Origin: a virus
DNA length: 33,339 nt
Virus record (IMG/VR): IMGVR_UViG_3300020446_000041
Span: 1-33,339 of that record
Strand: one strand, 5' to 3'
The position numbers and the translations under genes are program-made. The notes below the pieces were generated by a model. It was not told the DNA's origin. It did no database searches and saw only the letters and a list, made by a program, of their open reading frames with translations. This document shows, one piece after another, positions 14,480 to 22,185 of the stretch (positions are counted from its first letter, which is position 1; every line of letters begins with the position of its first letter).

Positions 14480-15820
14480 ATGAACTTACAAGGTATTGCT
14501 GAAGCATATAGTCAGGTACATGAGAAGAAAGACCCTTCTTATCTTGAGACTGATATGAAAAAGCGTCAGAAAAATAATGAAAAAGCGCGTAAAGATATGA
14601 AGAAGATGGGTTCTATGAGTAACCCACACTTTGGAGATGGTCCAACAGGTAGTATGTCCTCTGAGGAAATGAGTGCTGATGAGAAGAGCATGAAGAAGTT
14701 CCAGGAACTTCAAAAGAATGTAGATCAGAAGAAGAAAAATATCAGAGGTAATGATTCCGCCGAGCAGAAGGCACGTCTTGAGAAGAAGCGCGGAATGAAA
14801 CTTGATGACCATCCTCAGTTCAAGAAAGAGGAAGTCAGTGGTATTGCTGCTGCATACCAGGCAGTTTATAACAAAGTAGAAGAAGAAGTAGAAGATATTG
14901 AAGAAGCAGATTCATTAGCAGCAATGGCGGCACGTCGTGAAAAGCGTCTTGCTGCACAGAGAAAGCGTGAAGGCACTACCGCATCTGGAAGAGACTTTGG
15001 TCACGACTATTCACTGTCTGATAAACAACAAAAAGCAAGAAGAGATGCTGAGTTTAAGGCAGGAATGAAGAAAGAAGAAGTAGAGCAGGTTGCTGAAGCA
15101 GATTCATTAGCAGCAATGGCGGCACGTCGTGAGAAGCGTCTTAAGGCACAGAGAAAGAAAATGGGCACTAGTGCTACCGGTCAAGACTTCGGTCATGACT
15201 ATAGCCTTACTGCTGCCGAGCGTAAGAAGAGACAAGACAAAGAATTTGATGCTTTCATTGGTAGAGGAAAGAAGAAGACCAACGAAGAAGTAGAAGCAGT
15301 TGATGAAGGACTGACTGGTGTAAGAGCAGACCGTGCCCGTCAGATGCAGGATTCTGATACCAAGTCAAAGGGTGGAAAGAGAACTCCTGCTGACCGTGAC
15401 ACTGCTTTCAGACTCGGAACTGGCACTGCTGAAAAAGGTACGAGAAAAGTAGGTGGTAGAGGTGGCGATGAATATGGTGATCGTGGTAGAGGTAATGCTG
15501 CCAAGCGCCGTATGACGACGGAAGAACTGGAAGGTAATCCAGTTTATGAAGCAACCAAGAAAGACATCAAAGAATTTGTTGGTGCTATGCTTGGTAACGC
15601 AGCAAAGGGTGCGGCAATGGGAGCAGTGAATTCTGCTGGTAAAGCACTTGCCACTCCTGTAGGTGCAGGACTTATTGCTGGAACTGCGGGTGCTGTTACT
15701 GGTGGAAAGAAAAAAATTAAGAGATCAGTAGCAACTGGTGCTGGTGCAGCTGCTGGTGCTGCACTTGGTGGATTGCCTGGTGCTGTAATCGGTGGTATTG
15801 CTGGTCGCGCACTTTCGTGA
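14480..15820 (+). CDS. Basic repeat protein with C-terminal glycine zipper, probable virion or internal head protein
   Basis: 446 residues, very rich in Lys, Arg, Glu and Ala. The N-terminus MNLQGIAEAYSQVHEKK contains IAE-A, like the T4 prohead protease site (I/L-x-E). A similar element, SGIAAAYQAVYNK, recurs near residue 120. Two 38-residue repeats (142-179 and 206-243) begin EADSLAAMAARREKRL and end DFGHDYSL. The C-terminus (~370-446) is a glycine zipper (GAAMGAVNSAGKAL, VGAGLIAGTAGAVTGG, GGLPGAVIGGIAGRAL) able to insert in or pack against membranes. It is behind a late promoter. Function not established; a head-packaged or ejected protein is my inference. Confidence 0.6.
   Translation: MNLQGIAEAYSQVHEKKDPSYLETDMKKRQKNNEKARKDMKKMGSMSNPHFGDGPTGSMSSEEMSADEKSMKKFQELQKNVDQKKKNIRGNDSAEQKARLEKKRGMKLDDHPQFKKEEVSGIAAAYQAVYNKVEEEVEDIEEADSLAAMAARREKRLAAQRKREGTTASGRDFGHDYSLSDKQQKARRDAEFKAGMKKEEVEQVAEADSLAAMAARREKRLKAQRKKMGTSATGQDFGHDYSLTAAERKKRQDKEFDAFIGRGKKKTNEEVEAVDEGLTGVRADRARQMQDSDTKSKGGKRTPADRDTAFRLGTGTAEKGTRKVGGRGGDEYGDRGRGNAAKRRMTTEELEGNPVYEATKKDIKEFVGAMLGNAAKGAAMGAVNSAGKALATPVGAGLIAGTAGAVTGGKKKIKRSVATGAGAAAGAALGGLPGAVIGGIAGRALS
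14903..15208 (+). repeat. Two 114-base direct repeats within the coding sequence
   Basis: Units at 14903-15016 and 15095-15208, in frame. The first 36 bases differ at no or almost no positions and later parts diverge. Each encodes EADSLAAMAARREKRL and continues to DFGHDYSL. This indicates an internal duplication of a protein module. Confidence 0.85.
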
Positions 15821-15838
15821 TATAATCACCACTAAATA
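15821..15838 (+). promoter_or_regulatory. Late-type box with adjacent early-like -10
   Basis: ACTAAATA (15831-15838) resembles the late box. TATAAT (15821-15826) lies 10 bases upstream with a weak TTGCTG 17 bases before it (15798-15803). TATAAT is at the centre of a small inverted repeat, GTGAT-ATA-ATCAC. Both precede the nucleotidyltransferase gene. Confidence 0.45.
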
Positions 15839-15875
15839 TAGTATACTGGTATCGTAAGGAAACCTTTACAGAGTT

Positions 15876-17135
15876 ATGAAAAAGTTCAGTCAGTTCCTTT
15901 CCGAAGCAGGAGAAACGACTGTATCCTCTCAGGCCCGCAAAATGGGTCTGAAAGGAGACGGACATGGTGGATGGTATGATCAACAGGGCAAGTTCAAAGC
16001 AAAAACTGTTGATGGCAAGTTAAAGGTTTTCTCAGGACGTGAAGCAAAGGCAGAAGAAGAGAAACAAAATAAAAAGAAAGCAGCGGCAGACAACGTAAGG
16101 AGTGCTGCTAAGACTCCTGCTGCAACTCCTGCACAGAAGAAGCAACCTGCACAGCAACAACAAAAGCAAGCAACGAAACCAGCACCAGAAGCAGAGACAG
16201 AAAGTGAAGAGTCCACTTCTACTGGCGCTGTGATTGTATTCGGTCGTTTTAATCCTCCAACGATTGGACACGAGAAACTGTTGAAAGCAGCAGCAACTCA
16301 GGCAAAGAGAGAGGATGCAGATTTAGCAATCTATCCTAGTAGAACTCAGGATAAGAAAAAGAATCCACTTGATCCCAAGACCAAGATTGGATTCATGAAG
16401 ACGATGTTCCCAGACTATCAGGAGAGCATCTTTGATGATAATAATGCAAAAACTATCTTTGATGTTCTGTCTGCTAAGTATGCAGTTGGATATAAGAGTG
16501 TAACCATTATGGTTGGTCAAGATCGTCTTGCAGAGTTCCAAGGTCTTGCTCAGAAATATAATGGTTCTGATCTGTATTCTTTTGATGAGATTAAGGTTGT
16601 CTCTGCTGGTGCTCGTGACCCTGATGCAGATGACGTATCAGGAATGTCTGCATCTAAACTAAGAGCACATGCTGTCGAAAATGATTTCAATGCATTCTCT
16701 AAGGGTGTTCCCAATAAGATGACGGTCATCCAGAAGAAAGAGATGTTCAATGCTGTTCGTAAATCTATGAACATCAAAGAAGAACTGTGGCAGATCGCAC
16801 CTAAATTTGACCCTGAGTCATTGCGTGAGTCATATGTCAAAGGAAAGATTTTTAAAATCGGTGATATTGTAGAGAACTTGAACACTGGTTTGGTTGGTCA
16901 AGTCAACCGCCGTGGAACCAACTATATCATCTGTGTGACAGAGAACGGTATCATGTTCAAGTCTTGGTTGAGGGATATCAAAGAGTATACCGAAGTCAAG
17001 ATGGACAGTATGATGAGAGATAAGAAGCATCCAAATACTTTGGTAGGGACTAGTGGATTCTTGAAGTATGTTCAGAGCATGACCCCAGGAGCAATGCTCA
17101 ATAAACGCTATGTAGTAAAGGTAGGTAAAAAGTAA
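15876..17135 (+). CDS. Nucleotidyltransferase with a capsid-targeting-like N-terminus
   Basis: 419 residues. Residues 1-10 (MKKFSQFLSE, followed by AGE) align with the T4 internal-protein capsid-targeting peptide MKTYQEFIAE-A, including a prohead-protease-type L-x-E site. Residues 55-115 are a Lys/Ala/Gln/Pro linker. The core (~118-300) is an NMNAT/PPAT-type nucleotidyltransferase: GRFNPPTIGH at 123-132 (the H-x-G-H-like site) and GMSASKLR at 256-263 (the ISxxxxR-like motif). Residues ~323-372 (KIFKIGDIVENLNTGLVGQV) look like an SH3/KOW-type barrel. Likely reaction: transfer of AMP or CMP from an NTP to a small phosphate substrate; which one is not visible. Late-type promoter upstream. Confidence 0.8.
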   Translation: MKKFSQFLSEAGETTVSSQARKMGLKGDGHGGWYDQQGKFKAKTVDGKLKVFSGREAKAEEEKQNKKKAAADNVRSAAKTPAATPAQKKQPAQQQQKQATKPAPEAETESEESTSTGAVIVFGRFNPPTIGHEKLLKAAATQAKREDADLAIYPSRTQDKKKNPLDPKTKIGFMKTMFPDYQESIFDDNNAKTIFDVLSAKYAVGYKSVTIMVGQDRLAEFQGLAQKYNGSDLYSFDEIKVVSAGARDPDADDVSGMSASKLRAHAVENDFNAFSKGVPNKMTVIQKKEMFNAVRKSMNIKEELWQIAPKFDPESLRESYVKGKIFKIGDIVENLNTGLVGQVNRRGTNYIICVTENGIMFKSWLRDIKEYTEVKMDSMMRDKKHPNTLVGTSGFLKYVQSMTPGAMLNKRYVVKVGKK

Positions 17136-17143
17136 TATAAATA
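17136..17143 (+). promoter_or_regulatory. Late promoter TATAAATA
   Basis: An exact late box directly after the nucleotidyltransferase stop, 28 bases before the ATG at 17171. The extended TATAAATAATTT is shared with the site at 31138. Confidence 0.65.
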
Positions 17144-17170
17144 ATTTCAACTCCTTGTTTTTTGGCGGAA

Positions 17171-17347
17171 ATGAAGTCCTGGAAAGAATTTGCTCAAGAT
17201 TTAGAAGAGAAGAAGCAACTTGATCCCGTAGGTCAAGAAGACGGCGACATCGATAATGATGGCGACGAAGATGAGACCGATAGTTATCTGGCAAAGCGTC
17301 GTAAGACTATCGGTAAGGCAATCGCTAAGAGCAAGGGTAAGAAATGA
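17171..17347 (+). CDS. Small protein with capsid-targeting-like start and EF-hand-like acidic loop
   Basis: 58 residues. MKSWKEFAQD at 1-10 resembles the T4 targeting peptide MKTYQEFIAE. Residues ~27-42 (DGDIDNDGDEDETDSYL) look like a calcium-binding EF-hand or dockerin-type loop (D-x-D-x-D-G). The tail is very basic (KRRKTIGKAIAKSKGKK). The ATG at 17171 is preferred over a TTG at 17162. The stop overlaps the next ATG. Probably a late, small head-associated protein (inference). Confidence 0.6.
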   Translation: MKSWKEFAQDLEEKKQLDPVGQEDGDIDNDGDEDETDSYLAKRRKTIGKAIAKSKGKK

Positions 17348-19764
17348 CTCCCGAGAAGAAAGAAGCCGTACAGAAGGCACTTGACGACACGATGACCGTC
17401 AGTCAAGCAAGGCAACGCAAACTTGATCTCAGGGCAAAGGAGTTAGAGATTCGTCAAGGAACTCTAGATCGTAAGAAGAAGAATGATGCTGCCGCCCAAG
17501 AGCGGAGAGATGCTGCTGCCAAGAAGAAGGAGAGTAATGCAGTAACTGATGCTATTAGTCGTCGTAAGAAAAAGAAAGCAGATATAGAAGCAAAGAAATT
17601 AGAGAAAATCAAGGGTATCGCTGCTAAGAGAAAAGCAGGTGTTGATAAGAGTCTTTCCCGTGCGAAACAAGTATCAAAGACAGGAAGAAGTTCTGAGACA
17701 ATTCAGGGTGCCGGTGAGACTGCCGATGGCGATGCAACAGCACAAACCAAGATGATGAAGGGTGCTGCCAGTGCTGGTCTTGCCGCTGCAAGAACAGGAT
17801 TTAATCTTGCCAAAGCAGGAGCAAAGGCACTTGGATCTGCTCCTTCGAGAATGAAGGCAGGTTCATTACAGCGTAAAGCAGATAGAAAGCAGAAGAAAAT
17901 TGATGATCGTAATGAAAAACTAGTTGCTGCACAAGACAAGAAGGTTAGTGACAGACTCAATCGTAGAAGAATGAGTAAGGTCAAGAGCAAGGTTGAGAAA
18001 CTCAATCCCTTTCGTAGTAAGTCTAGTGGCAGTGATTCTACTGATACTGCTGCAGAAAAACGATCTGCCGCAAAGGAAAGAAATGATTCTGCAAAAACAA
18101 AGTCTGCATCAAAGGTAATAGAAAAACCCAAAGCATTAAGTCCTGCTAAACCCACTAAGAAATCTGCCGCTGGCGATCCTCTGGCAAAGGCAGCACCTAA
18201 TGTCAAAAAACCAACTGCTCCCACTAAAGCATCTGCTGCTAAGGATCCTCTGGCAAGAGCATCTTCAAACAAACCAGTAAGACCTGCTCGTAGAGCACTG
18301 CCACCAGCAGGTGGAGTTAACAAACCAACTACACAAGCAAAACCATCAGCAGCAGGTAAAATGTCTGACGCAGAGAGAGCACGAAAGGATCCTAAGTTTA
18401 GAAGAGAGTTGATTGCTAAGAGAAACAAAGGTATGAACGAAGAGTTCTATCAGTATCTCATGGAAATTGAGAGAATGGAGAAGAAGACTGATAAGGTCAT
18501 CGACATCATGAAGGGTAAGAACAAGATTGAAATCTCTCCAAAGGTTAGTGAAGAAGTTACTGGTGGTATCCTGATTCAAGATGCTGAAGATTACAAACCA
18601 CTTGAGATTGAAACTGTTGACGTAATCAAAGCAGAACCACTCCAAGAATACAGTGCTCTGGTCAGACAGGGTATCAAAGTTGGCGGTAAGAAAGGTGGCA
18701 GAGCAGTTCAGGCAGGTGAAAAGGCAGCAATTGCCAAGGGTCAAAAGATGAAGGCAGACGCTGCAAAAGGTTCAGCAGAAGCAGGTAAAGGTGAAAAGAT
18801 TGGTGCTGCTGTAGGCGGAACCCTTGGTAGTGCTGCTGGATTTTTAGTTCCAGATGGTCCTGCAATGGTTGCTGGTGAAATCGCTGGCGGTATTGCTGGT
18901 TCTAAGATTGGTGGCGCAATCGGTAAAAAATTCGACAAGAAACCTCCCATGAAAGAAGAAGCATCTGATGCAATGAAGGATCGTCGCATGGAACGTGGCG
19001 GTGTTGGTGGTAATATTGATTACAGCAAACCACCTGCTGCACCAAATACATTTGGTAAAAAGAAACCAAAGAAAGGTGGTCCATCTGCAATGGATATTGT
19101 AAAGTCACAAATCCGTGCAAAGTATGGAGATAAAGCAATCGTGGACACCAAGAAAACTAAGAAAGAAAGTTTCTCTGATTGGAGACGTGATCTTGATATT
19201 CAAGAGTTTATTAAATTCACTGATGCTGCCAAGCGTAGGGCAGAGTACAGAAAGAACTCTCCTACCGGTGGTGATTATACTAAGTGGAAACCAGGTGTAG
19301 ATGTTCCTTTTGTTGATAATGATCTTAAACTTGAACCATTCAAGGCAGGTTCGCATAAAAATCCACTCACCTATAAAGGTCAGGATGTAACTGCTGACAT
19401 GGCAAAGGATTATGCAGGCAAAAAACTAAGTCAGGCAGGCGATGCGGTTAAGGGTGCCGCTAAGTCAGTAGCGGATTATGCAACGAAGAATCCTGGTAAG
19501 GCAGCTGCTATTGGGGCAGGTGTCGTTGGTGCCGGACTCCTTGCCAAGAAAGTTCTTGGTGGTGATAAGAAGAAAGAACAGCAAGAACATAGTGCTTGGC
19601 GTTCTGAACTAAATTATGTTGAGGAAGGTGAAGGTAAAAAGGATGCTTGCTACCACAAAGTGAAGGCATCTGCTAAAGTGTGGCCAAGTGCATATGCTTC
19701 TGGTCGTCTTGTCCAGTGCCGTAAGAAAGGTGCTGCTAACTACGGAAACTCTAAAAAGGACTGA
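17344..19764 (+). CDS. Large basic modular protein with glycine zippers, probable virion or internal protein
   Basis: 806 residues. About 1-230 is a charged helical region rich in KK, RR and AA; 230-345 is Lys/Ala/Pro/Ser low complexity. About 370-445 carries an acidic part (NEEFYQYLMEIERMEKK). A glycine zipper (IGAAVGGTLGSAAGF to IAGSKIGGAIGKK) spans ~485-530, and a second (KAAAIGAGVVGAGLLAKK) lies near 718-735. FSDWRRDL (~610) and SAWRSEL (~750) are related Trp-Arg elements. The last ~43 residues hold a two-Cys domain (DACYHKVKASAKVWPSAYAS, then QCRKKGAANYG) recalled from other cyanophage proteins. No enzyme motif seen. Late cluster; function not established. Confidence 0.6.
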   Translation: MTPEKKEAVQKALDDTMTVSQARQRKLDLRAKELEIRQGTLDRKKKNDAAAQERRDAAAKKKESNAVTDAISRRKKKKADIEAKKLEKIKGIAAKRKAGVDKSLSRAKQVSKTGRSSETIQGAGETADGDATAQTKMMKGAASAGLAAARTGFNLAKAGAKALGSAPSRMKAGSLQRKADRKQKKIDDRNEKLVAAQDKKVSDRLNRRRMSKVKSKVEKLNPFRSKSSGSDSTDTAAEKRSAAKERNDSAKTKSASKVIEKPKALSPAKPTKKSAAGDPLAKAAPNVKKPTAPTKASAAKDPLARASSNKPVRPARRALPPAGGVNKPTTQAKPSAAGKMSDAERARKDPKFRRELIAKRNKGMNEEFYQYLMEIERMEKKTDKVIDIMKGKNKIEISPKVSEEVTGGILIQDAEDYKPLEIETVDVIKAEPLQEYSALVRQGIKVGGKKGGRAVQAGEKAAIAKGQKMKADAAKGSAEAGKGEKIGAAVGGTLGSAAGFLVPDGPAMVAGEIAGGIAGSKIGGAIGKKFDKKPPMKEEASDAMKDRRMERGGVGGNIDYSKPPAAPNTFGKKKPKKGGPSAMDIVKSQIRAKYGDKAIVDTKKTKKESFSDWRRDLDIQEFIKFTDAAKRRAEYRKNSPTGGDYTKWKPGVDVPFVDNDLKLEPFKAGSHKNPLTYKGQDVTADMAKDYAGKKLSQAGDAVKGAAKSVADYATKNPGKAAAIGAGVVGAGLLAKKVLGGDKKKEQQEHSAWRSELNYVEEGEGKKDACYHKVKASAKVWPSAYASGRLVQCRKKGAANYGNSKKD

Positions 19765-19769
19765 CTATC

Positions 19770-20804
19770 ATGGATACCGAGATTGTAAAAGAGGACTTAC
19801 GTAAGTGGTTCAAAGATGGTGGTTGGAACCGATACAACACCAAAGGTGAGAAGGTGGGTAAATGTGCCCGCGAGGATAAGGATGGTGATGGCAAGGCAGA
19901 TGGTCCAAAACCAAAATGTCTTCCTGCATCCAAGGCAGCAAGTCTCGGTAAGAAAAAAGTAGCAGCAGCAGTCAAGAGAAAAAGAGCAGAAGATCCCAAT
20001 CCCGATAGAACAGGAGCAGCAAAGAACGTGAAAACAGAAGAAGTTCAACAGTTCATGGAGAAGTGCTGGAAGGGGTATGAGAAAAAAGGTATGAAGACTA
20101 TGTTTGGTAAGAGATATCCAAACTGTGTCAAAAAAGAAGAAGTCGAACAGATTGATGAACTTATTAATCCTAAAATCAATCTTCCTTTTAGTGGAGATAA
20201 GATAGTCCATAGTGGCGGTTTTGGATCTACTCTAGGAGGTGCTGCAGCAGCAGGACTTGGAGCAGCAACTGCTTATGGTCTGAGTCAACTGAATAAAAAG
20301 AAAAAGAAAAAAGAGGTCAAAAAAGAATCATTCCAATCTTTTAATGAGAAGGCAATGAAATGCTGGGACACCCATAAAAAAGTTGGAATGAAGATGAAAG
20401 GTGGTAAACTGGTAAACGACTGCCGCCCAAAGAATGAGGAAGTCGAAGTAGAAGAGAGTCACAAGAATCCTGAGAGTGTAAAAGGTATTGCCAAAGAATT
20501 AGATAAGGCAGTCGAAATGCACAAGAGTCAGGCAAAGAGACTTAGAAAAGCGGGTGTATCTGAGGCAGCAGCATGGACAAAAAAGGAAGGTAAAAATGAA
20601 AAAGGTGGACTTAATGAAAAAGGTAGGAAGTCGTATGAACGTGAAAACCCAGGAAGCGATCTTAAGAGACCTTCAAAGAAAGTTGGGAACAAGCGTAGAG
20701 CGTCTTTTTGCGCGAGAATGAAGGGCATGCGTAAGCGTCAGAAACCATCTAATAATACTGGCGAAGACCGTCTGTCTAAATCACTTAGAGCGTGGAACTG
20801 TTAA
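19770..20804 (+). CDS. Basic modular protein with two Cys-Trp repeats
   Basis: 344 residues, strongly basic. Residues 1-85 form a conserved basic domain with C32 and C50 (PKPKCLPASKAASLGKKK). Two related modules follow: 98-119 (EKCWKGYEKKGMK to PNCV) and 196-218 (MKCWDTHKKVGMK to NDCR), each with two Cys. Between them is a small glycine zipper (149-173, GGFGSTLGGAAAAGLGAATA). Residues ~235-344 contain AAAWTKKEGKNEKGGLNEKG and KRRASFCARMKGM, a domain I recall at the end of other phage proteins. DNA binding in the head would fit the charge, but nothing proves it. It starts 5 bases after the large gene, with an AAAAAGGA ribosome site. Confidence 0.6.
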   Translation: MDTEIVKEDLRKWFKDGGWNRYNTKGEKVGKCAREDKDGDGKADGPKPKCLPASKAASLGKKKVAAAVKRKRAEDPNPDRTGAAKNVKTEEVQQFMEKCWKGYEKKGMKTMFGKRYPNCVKKEEVEQIDELINPKINLPFSGDKIVHSGGFGSTLGGAAAAGLGAATAYGLSQLNKKKKKKEVKKESFQSFNEKAMKCWDTHKKVGMKMKGGKLVNDCRPKNEEVEVEESHKNPESVKGIAKELDKAVEMHKSQAKRLRKAGVSEAAAWTKKEGKNEKGGLNEKGRKSYERENPGSDLKRPSKKVGNKRRASFCARMKGMRKRQKPSNNTGEDRLSKSLRAWNC

Positions 20805-20822
20805 TTAATTTTTAAGGTTGTT

Positions 20823-21002
20823 ATGACTACTAAAGATCAAAAGCGTAGAGATGCGTTGGGGTTATTTTATGAGAGCGTATTGAAACCCGACCCTAAACTT
20901 AGGAACTGTGCTCACAATCAAGAGTGCTATCATGAGTTGATGGAGTGGCGAGAAGAAATCATTAGATATCTGGATGAGCGTAGAAACAAAGAGTTTCACT
21001 AA
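20823..21002 (+). CDS. Small hypothetical protein
   Basis: 59 residues, starting MTTKDQKRRDALGLFYESVL, with two Cys (CAHNQEC) and a charged helical C-terminus. It lies 18 bases after the preceding gene. Its stop codon is part of a late-type box for the next gene. No family recognised. Confidence 0.65.
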   Translation: MTTKDQKRRDALGLFYESVLKPDPKLRNCAHNQECYHELMEWREEIIRYLDERRNKEFH

Positions 21003-21005
21003 ATA
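20998..21005 (+). promoter_or_regulatory. Late-type promoter ACTAAATA
   Basis: ACTAAATA overlaps the TAA stop of the gene before and precedes the ATG at 21029 by 23 bases. Confidence 0.45.
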
Positions 21006-21028
21006 AGCCAGTTATCATAGATAAAATT

Positions 21029-21223
21029 ATGCTGTCATTTCTATTACCCCTCGCATCAAAGATTATTTCTGATGCCGTAAACAAGATTCCTGAGAACGAG
21101 GAATTGGGCGAAAAACTTATTGATGTATGTCTGGTTATCCTTGGTAAAGCAGTGAAACTTACCAAGACCGATATGGACGATAAACTTCTGGAACAGGTAT
21201 CAGCAGCAATCAAAGCTCGCTGA
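21029..21223 (+). CDS. Small amphipathic hypothetical protein
   Basis: 64 residues, starting MLSFLLPLASKIISDAVNKI. The hydrophobic N-terminus and the alternating helix KLIDVCLVILGKAVKL suggest membrane association or a helical bundle. A small membrane-active protein is possible, but there is no lysis-specific motif. A terminator follows at once. Confidence 0.6.
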   Translation: MLSFLLPLASKIISDAVNKIPENEELGEKLIDVCLVILGKAVKLTKTDMDDKLLEQVSAAIKAR

Positions 21224-21228
21224 TTTAT

Positions 21229-21258
21229 AGGAGACCAAAAGTACGGTCTCCTTTTTTT
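21229..21258 (+). terminator. Rho-independent terminator
   Basis: AGGAGACC pairs with GGTCTCCT (21229-21236, 21245-21252) around an 8-base loop, followed by T to 21258. The last T is the first base of the next late promoter. Confidence 0.9.
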
Positions 21259-21265
21259 ATAAATA
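21258..21265 (+). promoter_or_regulatory. Late promoter TATAAATA
   Basis: An exact late box fused to the terminator T-run. It is 35 bases before the ATG of the probable virion protein at 21301. Confidence 0.7.
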
Positions 21266-21300
21266 TCAATATATCACAAAGGATTAAAGGAGAGTTAGTA

Positions 21301-21795
21301 ATGTCTCTTTGGGGAACAAAAGACACAGTATACTCAACGGGTAACGTCAATCTTGACGTTTCTACCGGAGTAGTCACGAAGCAAAGTGGCAGTATTGATT
21401 TCGCATCAAACGTAGAAGCGGGTCAGATTATCACCATCGACGGAACTGCTGAAGGTGTAATTGAGAGCGTCGATAGTGCTACTCAACTTACCATTGGTAC
21501 TGAGTATCTGCCAGCTAGTGACCTTAGCAATAAAACTTACGAGGTTCGTGAGAAACCCAAGTCAACACTGTTCGATTCAAACTACAGTGCTGCTGAAATC
21601 TTTGGTGTAGACACCACTGAACAATCAGTTGCTCGTGACGCCGGTTCGCAATATAGACCTGCTCATGCTGGTTGGGTTGGAATTAGTTCTTATACCGACC
21701 AACATGGTAACACCAGAGTCAAGACTGAAGTTTTAGTTGCTGGAAGCAGCATCTCTGCTGATGCCGGTGACGATCAACAACTGCCAGATAGCTGA
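21301..21795 (+). CDS. Probable virion structural protein
   Basis: 164 residues, starting MSLWGTKDTVYSTGNVNLDV. It is strand-rich, Ser/Thr/Gly/Asp-rich and acidic, with repeated small beta elements (AGQIITIDGTAEGVIESVDS). This start and composition resemble a cyanophage protein reported in virions; I recall the family but cannot verify it. An exact late promoter, its own terminator upstream and an AAAGGAGAG ribosome site point to strong late expression. Residues ~113-126 (GSQYRPAHAGWVGI) look like a distinct C-terminal element. Confidence 0.65.
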   Translation: MSLWGTKDTVYSTGNVNLDVSTGVVTKQSGSIDFASNVEAGQIITIDGTAEGVIESVDSATQLTIGTEYLPASDLSNKTYEVREKPKSTLFDSNYSAAEIFGVDTTEQSVARDAGSQYRPAHAGWVGISSYTDQHGNTRVKTEVLVAGSSISADAGDDQQLPDS

Positions 21796-21813
21796 TAACT
21801 AATTTGATTTAAT

Positions 21814-22185
21814 ATGCGATTTGATGAACTCAATGAATCGAACTACATAATGTTCGCCATGAAAAATTATGAGAATCCTCAGGCAGTAACGCAAGAGGAT
21901 TTTTATGATGACATGAAGCGATTTAAGTGGATCAAAAGGTTATTGAATAAGTACAGAAATACAGGAGAGATGAATGTTCCTCTCCTGTTAAATCACTTTA
22001 TTATTCTCTATAATATTTTTGGTGATGCCACGACACCACTTCTATTTTATCGAATAGATAGTGAATTGTGGACTATCCTTAAAACTTTTATAGTTTACCT
22101 TGACCGATTACCAGAATACCCAATCTCATATATTCATAAGATTCCAATCGACTGTGGATGTATGGATATCTTAGATAACTTATGA
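21814..22185 (+). CDS. Conserved hypothetical protein
   Basis: 123 residues, starting MRFDELNESNYIMFAMKNYE. Helical, with aromatic residues and three Cys or C-G-C near the C-terminus (IDCGCMDIL). A perfect 9-bp hairpin lies in the coding sequence at 21961-21988. It overlaps the next gene by 4 bases. I recall similar proteins in cyanophages, function unknown. Confidence 0.7.
   Translation: MRFDELNESNYIMFAMKNYENPQAVTQEDFYDDMKRFKWIKRLLNKYRNTGEMNVPLLLNHFIILYNIFGDATTPLLFYRIDSELWTILKTFIVYLDRLPEYPISYIHKIPIDCGCMDILDNL
21961..21988 (+). other. Perfect 9-bp inverted repeat inside a gene
   Basis: ACAGGAGAG (21961-21969) pairs with CTCTCCTGT (21980-21988) around a 10-base loop. No T-run follows, so it is not a terminator. 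The GGAGAG arm and an ATG in the loop could also mimic an internal ribosome site. Confidence 0.6.

Noticed and set aside
14903-15208. Direct repeats as a CRISPR-like array
   Set aside because: Only two long units, in frame, translating to related protein modules; no short palindromic repeats or spacers.
17703-18428. Long open frame of 241 codons on the minus strand
   Set aside because: It is antisense to the Lys/Ala/Pro-rich part of the 806-residue gene. Biased codon use there keeps the opposite strand free of stops. Its Leu/Ala-rich translation has no motif, and all supported genes are on the + strand.
21999-22004. TATAAT promoter inside the gene at 21814
   Set aside because: No -35 box at 16-18 bases; the sequence there is GTTCCT within the hairpin arm.
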